6,257 nucleotides of DNA from Verrucomicrobiales bacterium. Its GTDB lineage: Bacteria > Verrucomicrobiota > Verrucomicrobiia > Limisphaerales > UBA1096. The notes under the pieces were generated by a model. It was not told where the DNA came from and ran no database searches. It saw only the letters and a program-made list of their open reading frames with translations. Shown piece by piece: positions 1 to 5,273 of this stretch; the stretch's first letter is position 1, and each line of letters begins with the position of its first letter. The stretch covers positions 24,822 to 31,078 of the forward strand of contig PBKH01000058.1 of assembly GCA_002721375.1 (NCBI GenBank), given 5' to 3'. Both the position numbers and the translations under genes were made by a program.

Positions 1-704
1 CCGAGTTTGGCTAAGCGCGCGGCCAACAGTCTGTAGCATTCGATCATCACTTTCGGGTTGCTCGACTTCATCGAGAACTTGAAATTGTGAAAGTCGCGGT
101 CGCGCGCGATGTGGGCGAACTCCAGCGCACTTTCAACCATTCCCAGTGGAGTGTCCCCGTAGCGGTTCATGATCCGGTCGCTCAATGAACCGTGATTCGT
201 GCCAATTCGGAGGGCTCGATTACGCGTTTTACATTCGTGGACTAGCGGTGCGAACTCTTCCTCGATTCGTGCCAGTTCGGTGGCGTACTCCTTGTCGGTG
301 TACTCGCGGACATCAAACTTTTTGGAGTCGGCATAGTTGCCCGGATTGACGCGGACCATCTCACACCACTTCACTGCTTCCATTGCAGCATCCGGTTTAA
401 AGTGAATGTCCGCAACCACTGGAACCTTCGAGCCACGGTCACGAATGCCTGCAACAATGTGCTCAAGGTTTGCGGCATAGCGTTTGGTCTGAGCGGTGAT
501 GCGAACGATCTGACAGCCTACCTCAATCAGAGCCATCGACTGTTCGATACTGGCTTCCGTATCGAGCGTGCTACAGGTGATCATCGACTGGCGAACAATA
601 GGTTCGCCGCCACCTACAATGACGCCCTCGTTTTTTGGATCACCTATGATCACCTGGCGCGTATCCCGGCGCACATGGCGATACGGTGAGGCGCAGTAAT
701 TCAT
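1..704 (-). CDS. ispG: 4-hydroxy-3-methylbut-2-enyl diphosphate synthase, long form (3' part cut by the window end)
   Basis: IspG (GcpE) is the iron-sulfur enzyme that converts methylerythritol cyclodiphosphate to HMBPP, the penultimate step of the cytoplasmic MEP isoprenoid pathway. The first 234 residues are visible, covering much of the TIM barrel. Motifs in order: PIVRQSM at 35-41 (family PI.VQSM), VADIHF at 97-102, RVNPGN at 118-123, RIGTNHGSLSDR at 166-177 and FSMKSSNP at 210-217. The basic N-terminus YRHVRRDT and the segment after RVNPGN match the long-type IspG of Chlamydiae, Bacteroidetes and relatives. The inserted middle domain and the C-terminal 4Fe-4S cysteines lie outside the window. 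The start is the ATG at 704: the only in-frame codons upstream before the rseP stop (716-714) are ATT, CGG and CCG. It lies 9 bp after rseP in the same frame, so cotranscription and possibly translational coupling are likely. No Shine-Dalgarno sequence is seen. Confidence 0.96.
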   Translation of the reverse strand, partial: MNYCASPYRHVRRDTRQVIIGDPKNEGVIVGGGEPIVRQSMITCSTLDTEASIEQSMALIEVGCQIVRITAQTKRYAANLEHIVAGIRDRGSKVPVVADIHFKPDAAMEAVKWCEMVRVNPGNYADSKKFDVREYTDKEYATELARIEEEFAPLVHECKTRNRALRIGTNHGSLSDRIMNRYGDTPLGMVESALEFAHIARDRDFHNFKFSMKSSNPKVMIECYRLLAARLAKL

Positions 705-713
705 CGGCCGAAT

Positions 714-2108
714 TTATTCACCGGGATCAGACTGTTCCTGAACCTCAGCTTCGTTCTTGAACATATCGACGAACACATCTCTGCGTTCAAACACATCATG
801 AAAAGTTACGTAAACCATTAGTGTGATAAGCGCTATAGCAAAACAAGTCGTTGTCCATTCGAGGATTTTGGTTGGGATTTTCCTACGGAAAAGACCTTCG
901 ATGAAACCCATCACCGTGTGGCCTCCATCTAGTACTGGGATTGGTAGCATATTGAGGATGGCGAGATTCACGTTTAGCAGAACGAGAAAATTCAGTGCCA
1001 ACCGGTAGTCAATATTCACCATTGCGCCAATCATTGCGAGGATGCCAACTGGGCCGCTTAAATCTTTGACTCCAACGCCTGTTTCAGATTTGTGAAACAG
1101 GGCATAAAGCGTACGCCACATTAGCGAGGCCACGCCTGCAATATTTTCAGTCGGGGTTGGCCCGGGATGACGAACCATATAAGTCGTTGGTACAGGTGCA
1201 AACTGAATACCGATCATCACTCTGTCATTGATCATTTTCGGGGTGATTGGAAACGCTAGTTTTTTTCCCTGACGCAGTACTATAATCTCCGTTTTGTTTG
1301 TCCCATTTTTTTGTAGTTCAGCAATCAATTCGCTTTGTCCTGACACAGGTATACCTCCTAGCGAAATAATCTCATCTTTCTGTTTCAAATCCGCTTTGGC
1401 AGCGGCACCATTTTCGAGAATCTTTCCGGCGATTGGCCTAAATTTCGGGGGCAATTGTAACCGCTTTATTGTCAGTTTTTCACTGATTGGCTTGGCTGTT
1501 AATTTCCGGGTAAACTCCTCCGTTCCTGAATCAGACTGGCGGTGGAATGTAACGAAAAATTGGTTTGTCACGGACAACGCGGTTAGCTTCGTTGCCTCTT
1601 CCCAGCTGGGTATTGGTTTGTCATCAATCTTGGTAATGATGTCTCCTTCACGAATGCCTAGCGAATATTCCTCAGATTCTTTGTCAAGTAGTCCAACAAT
1701 CGGAGGGGTTATGGATTCCGGTAATCCGACAAAATAAATGATCCCTGCCAAAATGAATGCAAACACGATGTTCATAATCGGGCCGGCAACGGCAACGGCA
1801 ATCTTGGCCCAGGGCGAAATCTCAGGGAGTGGATCGGTCTCCTCCTCTTCGTTTTTACCCTCAATCGCTTCGCTGGTGAGCATCTGTGGCAATTTCACAA
1901 AACCGCCTGCCGGAATCATTCGAACGGTGTAGAGTATGCCGTCCTTCTCGTGTTTCCACAGGATTTTGCCGAAGCCGATCGCGAACTCCTCCACCTTCAT
2001 CCCGCATTTGCGGGCAACGAAGTAGTGGCCCCACTCGTGCACAAAGATCGCCGCACCAAACAGCAGTAGTACAGCTGCGATCACGTAAATTGTTGTTAAA
2101 ACGATCAT
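714..2108 (-). CDS. rseP: RIP metalloprotease RseP / site-2 protease family (M50)
   Basis: This is a 464-residue inner-membrane zinc protease of the site-2 family. In well-studied bacteria RseP cleaves anti-sigma factors within the membrane and clears signal-peptide remnants; the substrate here is unknown. The catalytic HEWGH (HExxH) is at 24-28 in the first membrane helix. AGPIMN at 108-113 begins the second helix. Two PDZ-like regions follow at about 135-205 and 225-295, with GIREGDII and LKQKDEII as their carboxylate-loop and strand signatures. The third zinc ligand lies in NMLPIPVLDGG at 386-396 (LDG Asp). A last helix covers about 418-436, followed by a charged tail. Length and layout are normal for a two-PDZ RseP. 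An acidic loop (EGKNEEEETD, 83-92) precedes helix 2. The gene follows gltX by 95 bp and precedes ispG by 9 bp; rseP beside MEP-pathway genes is a common arrangement. The ATG at 2108 is chosen because the HExxH helix begins directly after it. Confidence 0.96.
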   Translation of the reverse strand: MIVLTTIYVIAAVLLLFGAAIFVHEWGHYFVARKCGMKVEEFAIGFGKILWKHEKDGILYTVRMIPAGGFVKLPQMLTSEAIEGKNEEEETDPLPEISPWAKIAVAVAGPIMNIVFAFILAGIIYFVGLPESITPPIVGLLDKESEEYSLGIREGDIITKIDDKPIPSWEEATKLTALSVTNQFFVTFHRQSDSGTEEFTRKLTAKPISEKLTIKRLQLPPKFRPIAGKILENGAAAKADLKQKDEIISLGGIPVSGQSELIAELQKNGTNKTEIIVLRQGKKLAFPITPKMINDRVMIGIQFAPVPTTYMVRHPGPTPTENIAGVASLMWRTLYALFHKSETGVGVKDLSGPVGILAMIGAMVNIDYRLALNFLVLLNVNLAILNMLPIPVLDGGHTVMGFIEGLFRRKIPTKILEWTTTCFAIALITLMVYVTFHDVFERRDVFVDMFKNEAEVQEQSDPGE

Positions 2109-2134
2109 TTCTTTAGGCTAACTCTAGCAGCGGA

Positions 2135-2164
2135 ACAATAGGATAGACTTTCTTATTTGTTCAA
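2135..2164 (-). promoter_or_regulatory. possible sigma-70-like promoter for rseP-ispG
   Basis: Read on the minus strand, the gltX-rseP spacer has TTGAAC (2164-2159) and, after 18 bp, TATTGT (2140-2135). Each box matches 4 of 6 consensus positions. It would start transcription about 20-25 bases before the rseP ATG. The spacer is AT-rich here and lacks an evident terminator after gltX, so read-through from gltX is equally possible. The call is by eye and weak. Confidence 0.25.
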
Positions 2165-2203
2165 AATAGGTCCCAAAAGATCGACTGCCCCGGCCAACGA
2201 GAA

Positions 2204-3547
2204 TTACATTGCAGTCAACGCGGCGTCAAACCGCTTCAACACCTCCGCTTCTCCAAGAAGTTCCATCAAGTGGTATAAGCTTGGGCCGACCTTGCTACCG
2301 GTGCAGGCCACACGCGCTGGCATAACAAGAAACTTGTTTTTGACCTCGAGGGCGGCGGCCGTCGATTTCAGCGCCCCCTGTAGTGAGTCTGCGTTGAACT
2401 TGGCTAATCCTGCGTATGCTTCGCGCAGCGCGGCTAGGTGCGGTCGGTTTTCCGGTGTCAACGCTTGCTCTGCCGCCTCGGCGTCGATCTCTACTGCGTC
2501 GAGAAAGAAAAAACCAATGTAGCCAGCGATATCGTTAAGGTTTTTGATTTTGTCCGTACAAAGCGCTAGCGCGGCATTAGTGTAATCGTCATCCCTTGCG
2601 GCGGTGTCGATCCCTGCAGCCTGCAGTTGCGCAATCGCTTGTGTTTTGAAGGCTTCTTGCTTTAGCGAGCGGATGTGCTCAAAGTTTAGCCAGTCTAGTT
2701 TGGCCATATCGAATCGTGCGTTGGCTCTCTGCACGCCGTCCATGTCGAATCGCTTAATCAACTCGGTTAACGGCATCAACTCCGTATCATCCTTGGGTGA
2801 CCAGCCAAGTAGACTGAGATAATTCAGTACCGCCGATGGCAGGTAACCGCCCTCCTTGTATGCAGTCATCGATGCTCCAGTATCGCGCTTGCTCATCTTT
2901 GAACCGTCGTTATTGAGGATTAGGGGTATGTGTGCAAATTTTGGTGGTTCCTCTCCAAATGCCTTGAATAGTTCAATATGCTTCGAGGTGTTTGATAGAT
3001 GATCCTCGCCGCGGATTACGTGTGTGATGTCCATTTCAATGTCATCCACTACATTCACAAGGTGAAACACTGGCTTGCCGTCGGAGCGCACGATGACGAA
3101 ATCGGGATCAGCCTCTTCACGATCGGTGAGTTTGCGGACTACATTCCCGGCGACAAGATCGGGTATCGTCACCGGCTCACGCGTCATACGAAACTTGATT
3201 GCTCCTTCGTGATCATAGGCCAGATCATTGTCGAGTAGTTCCTGAATACGGCGTTGATAAATATCGCCGCGCTGAGATTGAAAATACGGGCCGTTTTCAC
3301 CTCTGCTTTGCTGCATCGCATCGCCGGAGACAGGTCCTTCATCCCAGTCAAGTCCAAGCCAGCGCAGTCCATCGAGAATCACATCGACTGCTTCTCGGGT
3401 GTTGCGGGCATCATCTGTGTCCTCAACACGTAGCACGAAAGTTCCGTCGGTGTGACGGGCATATAGCCAGTTAAACAACGCCGTGCGGGCACCACCGATA
3501 TGAAGATATCCGGTTGGGCTGGGAGCAAATCGAACGCGAACACTCAT
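2204..3547 (-). CDS. gltX: glutamate--tRNA ligase
   Basis: This class I aminoacyl-tRNA synthetase attaches glutamate to tRNA-Glu in the cytoplasm; 447 residues. The Rossmann-fold catalytic domain opens with RFAPSPTGYLHIGGARTA, whose HIGG (16-19) is the HIGH signature. LRVEDTD follows at 39-45 and VIRGEDHLSNT at 177-187. KMSKR at 217-221 is the KMSKS loop. The C-terminal alpha-helical anticodon-binding part includes LNYLSLLGWSP (241-251) and PARVACTGSKVGPSL (410-424). The protein is shorter than the usual 465-490 because the stretch after NDLAYDHEGAIKFR (107-120) lacks the Cys-x-Cys insertion that forms the zinc site in E. coli GluRS. Whether it is discriminating or also charges tRNA-Gln cannot be read from sequence. 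It is the first gene of the gltX-rseP-ispG series. The ATG at 3547 fits the family N-terminus exactly. No Shine-Dalgarno sequence is present; a hairpin occupies that position. Confidence 0.97.
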   Translation of the reverse strand: MSVRVRFAPSPTGYLHIGGARTALFNWLYARHTDGTFVLRVEDTDDARNTREAVDVILDGLRWLGLDWDEGPVSGDAMQQSRGENGPYFQSQRGDIYQRRIQELLDNDLAYDHEGAIKFRMTREPVTIPDLVAGNVVRKLTDREEADPDFVIVRSDGKPVFHLVNVVDDIEMDITHVIRGEDHLSNTSKHIELFKAFGEEPPKFAHIPLILNNDGSKMSKRDTGASMTAYKEGGYLPSAVLNYLSLLGWSPKDDTELMPLTELIKRFDMDGVQRANARFDMAKLDWLNFEHIRSLKQEAFKTQAIAQLQAAGIDTAARDDDYTNAALALCTDKIKNLNDIAGYIGFFFLDAVEIDAEAAEQALTPENRPHLAALREAYAGLAKFNADSLQGALKSTAAALEVKNKFLVMPARVACTGSKVGPSLYHLMELLGEAEVLKRFDAALTAM

Positions 3548-3699
3548 GAGAAAACCGGTTTTGAAAAACCGGGGCTTACGTTACCGGCCACCTTGACACC
3601 GGGCAAGCCCGCGCGCATTGGAACGCTTCGCCAAGTGCTTGGTTCTGGCCTAGCGAAATCCGTTGACAGAGTCATACAGATTGAGACGATTTGACCCAA
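3548..3699. other. divergent intergenic spacer between gltX and the hydrolase gene
   Basis: These 152 bp must hold the promoters of both divergent genes. For gltX on the minus strand a weak candidate is TTGCCC (3606-3601), 17 bp, TAACGT (3583-3578); it would start transcription near 3571, right at the leader hairpin. For the hydrolase on the plus strand the best -35 box is a perfect TTGACA at 3663-3668, but the hexamer at 16 bp spacing, GACGAT (3685-3690), matches only 3 of 6 and would give an almost leaderless mRNA. No small ORF, RNA gene or recognisable operator is seen. Confidence 0.4.
3551..3572 (-). promoter_or_regulatory. hairpin in the gltX leader, just before the start codon
   Basis: CCGGTTTT at 3555-3562 is perfectly complementary to AAAACCGG at 3565-3572, giving an 8-bp stem with a 2-base loop, or 7 bp with a 4-base loop. 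A second AAAACCGG at 3551-3558 overlaps the first arm, so 3551-3562 is itself a 12-base palindrome and an alternative pairing is possible. In the gltX mRNA the stem ends 7 nt before the ATG and is followed by TTTT. It could limit ribosome access, act as a short attenuator-like stem, or, as DNA, be a dyad operator. The structure is seen directly; any function is inferred. Confidence 0.45.
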
Positions 3700-4611
3700 A
3701 TGAGACCTGTTCAAATTGCGATCGCCGTTGCGTTGTTTTCAGTCGGTTGTGCTTATCGCCCCGTCCAATCCATCGACCGTAACGCAGCGATTAACTTAAA
3801 CTACGTGGAGCACGACGTTCTATATCGAACGGTGGGAGGAAAGAAACTGCACCTAAACGTCTATCTGCCAGACGAATTTATAGGAGAACATCCTTGGTGG
3901 GTGAACGATGGAAAAGGCAAGAAACCAACATTACTTTACATCCATGGCGGAGGTTGGGTTGAAGGGTCCAAGGACGAGAGAGCATTCAATTTCCTGCCAT
4001 ATGTATATCGAGATTGGATTGTGATTAGTATCAATTATCGTTTGGCCAAGGATGCTAAGGCACCAGCTGCTGTGGACGATTGTTTGGCGGCTTTGGAGTG
4101 GGTGAACGCCAACGCTAAGAAATACGATATCGACACAGAACGAATCGTTATTAGTGGCGGATCGGCAGGTGGACACCTTGCGCTGTTAACTGGCATGCTT
4201 CGAAAAGGGGACGAACTCTGCGGTGGTAAACTGAAAGTTGCTGACAACAAAAAGGTCGCTGCGATCGTCAATTGGTTCGGTGTTACGGATTTTTCTATTA
4301 ACCCGCATCCAGTTGAATGGTTCGGCGAGAATATTGATACGGAGGAATACGTGCGCACACTTTCTCCGATAAACTATGTTCGTATTGGAGGCGCACCGGT
4401 CATCACGATTCATGGAACTGAAGATGCGGCGGTTCCATATGGTCAAGCGTTCAACCTTCACCAAAAACTTCAGGCAGCGGGCATTAAAGAAAAATTACAT
4501 ACTGTCAAAGGAAAGAAACACGGTGACTTCTCTCCAGAGGAACTCACGCAAATTTATCAAGAAATCTGGGGTTTTCTTGAATCCGCCGGTATCAAGACAA
4601 AAGTGGATTAA
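3700..4611 (+). CDS. probable lipoprotein alpha/beta-hydrolase, esterase/lipase type (BD-FAE / Abhydrolase_3-like)
   Basis: The 303-residue product is a serine hydrolase probably anchored in the envelope. The N-terminus MRPVQIAIAVALFSVGC is a short signal peptide ending in a lipobox-like SVGC, with Cys17 as the likely lipidated residue; Ser at -3 is less usual than Leu. HGGGW (82-86) supplies the oxyanion hole, INYRL follows at 111-115, and GGSAGG carries the nucleophile Ser155. Asp242 in HGTEDAAVP and His274 in GKKHGDF complete the triad. Relatives cleave acetyl, feruloyl or other carboxyl esters, often on plant or algal polysaccharides; the substrate here cannot be named. The ATG at 3700 is chosen because it gives a compact signal peptide. 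A TTG at 3691 is in frame and has a GAGA 5 bases upstream, so it remains possible. The gene stands alone on its strand and converges on the DUF1080 gene with 24 bp between stops; no terminator is seen there. Confidence 0.88.
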   Translation: MRPVQIAIAVALFSVGCAYRPVQSIDRNAAINLNYVEHDVLYRTVGGKKLHLNVYLPDEFIGEHPWWVNDGKGKKPTLLYIHGGGWVEGSKDERAFNFLPYVYRDWIVISINYRLAKDAKAPAAVDDCLAALEWVNANAKKYDIDTERIVISGGSAGGHLALLTGMLRKGDELCGGKLKVADNKKVAAIVNWFGVTDFSINPHPVEWFGENIDTEEYVRTLSPINYVRIGGAPVITIHGTEDAAVPYGQAFNLHQKLQAAGIKEKLHTVKGKKHGDFSPEELTQIYQEIWGFLESAGIKTKVD

Positions 4612-4635
4612 TCGATTTTGGCCATGTAGCTGGAT

Positions 4636-5256
4636 TTAGATGGGCTTTAGCTGAATGTCTTTGTACTCGACATGCATGACTTGGCCGCCGTGTAGTTGAA
4701 GGCCGATGTGGCCTTCTTTGCGGCTTTTATCATTGGTTAGCTTGGTAGAGATCACACCGTTGATTTTTACGGTGATGTTCCCACCCTTGGCTATCAGTTC
4801 TAAATCGGACCACTCACCTTTTTTGTAGGCGCGTTTTTTTGCCACTTCAGAAGTTGGCTGGTGCACCCAGCCGCGTCCACCAGTTTCGTAAAGACCGCCA
4901 GTTTCGTCGGTTTCGTCAATCTCAACTTGGAATCCGTGAACGCTAACCCCGCTTTTCACGCGATCGACTCGGAAGTAGAATCCGCTGTCGCCGTGAATCA
5001 CGCGAAATTTGGCTTTGACCACGAAATCTTTGAATCGATTCTTAGTGAGTAAGATGCCGTGGCGGCGTTCGCTCTTCGGGCTGGTGCCGACGATGACGCC
5101 GTTCTTCACCTCCCAATTGCCGCCTGGCGTGGGCTCCCAGCCGTTGAGGTTATTGCCATTAAAGAGCGGCTTGAACTTGGCATCGGCTGCTTTTGTAGCT
5201 GCCGCATCTATTAGAAAAAGTCCGAGTATAAGCCGTATAGTCAAAGAAGTTTTCAT
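4636..5256 (-). CDS. secreted DUF1080 (3-keto-disaccharide hydrolase-like) protein
   Basis: This 206-residue exported protein consists of one DUF1080 domain, a concanavalin/LamG-like beta-jellyroll that is very abundant in Planctomycetota and Verrucomicrobiota. Some members hydrolyse 3-keto-glycosides; others may only bind sugars. Residues 1-23 form a Sec signal peptide (KTSLTIR basic start, hydrophobic LILGLFLIDAAA), with cleavage likely after TKA (21-23). Family marks are FKPLFNGNNLNGWEP (28-42), WEVKNGVIVG (48-57), HGDSGFYFR (88-96, family NSG.yfR with Asp in place of Asn), FQVEIDE and GGLYETGG (109-127), and IGLQLHGGQVMHVEYKDIQLKP near the end. The ATG at 5256 is chosen because it begins the signal peptide; the reading frame stays open far upstream, but that part lies over the permease gene in another frame. 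The start is 17 bp after the permease stop, so the two are probably cotranscribed. No Shine-Dalgarno sequence is seen. Confidence 0.9.
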   Translation of the reverse strand: MKTSLTIRLILGLFLIDAAATKAADAKFKPLFNGNNLNGWEPTPGGNWEVKNGVIVGTSPKSERRHGILLTKNRFKDFVVKAKFRVIHGDSGFYFRVDRVKSGVSVHGFQVEIDETDETGGLYETGGRGWVHQPTSEVAKKRAYKKGEWSDLELIAKGGNITVKINGVISTKLTNDKSRKEGHIGLQLHGGQVMHVEYKDIQLKPI

Positions 5257-5273
5257 GTGCGAACGCCGAGAGG

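Noticed and set aside
402..689. Plus-strand open frame of 95 codons
   Set aside because: It lies wholly antisense to ispG, which has strong family motifs, and its own translation has no recognisable features.
1294..1737. Plus-strand open frame of 147 codons over rseP
   Set aside because: It is antisense to the PDZ region of rseP; its composition is that expected of a reverse-frame shadow.
3551..3572. gltX leader hairpin as a Rho-independent terminator for an upstream minus-strand gene
   Set aside because: The upstream neighbour is on the plus strand, the stem is short and only half GC, and the T-run is just four bases.
3593..3621. Perfect TTGACA at 3593-3598 as a plus-strand promoter
   Set aside because: At 16-18 bp spacing the sequence is GC-rich with no acceptable -10 box.
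4612..4635. Terminator between the convergent hydrolase and DUF1080 genes
   Set aside because: Only a short TTTT run and 4-base palindromes are present; no stem of useful length was found on either strand.
4376..4639. Plus-strand open frame of 87 codons overlapping the hydrolase 3' end
   Set aside because: It is in a different frame from the intact hydrolase, Lys/Arg-rich with no domain; nothing suggests a frameshift, since the triad His and C-terminus are in the main frame.
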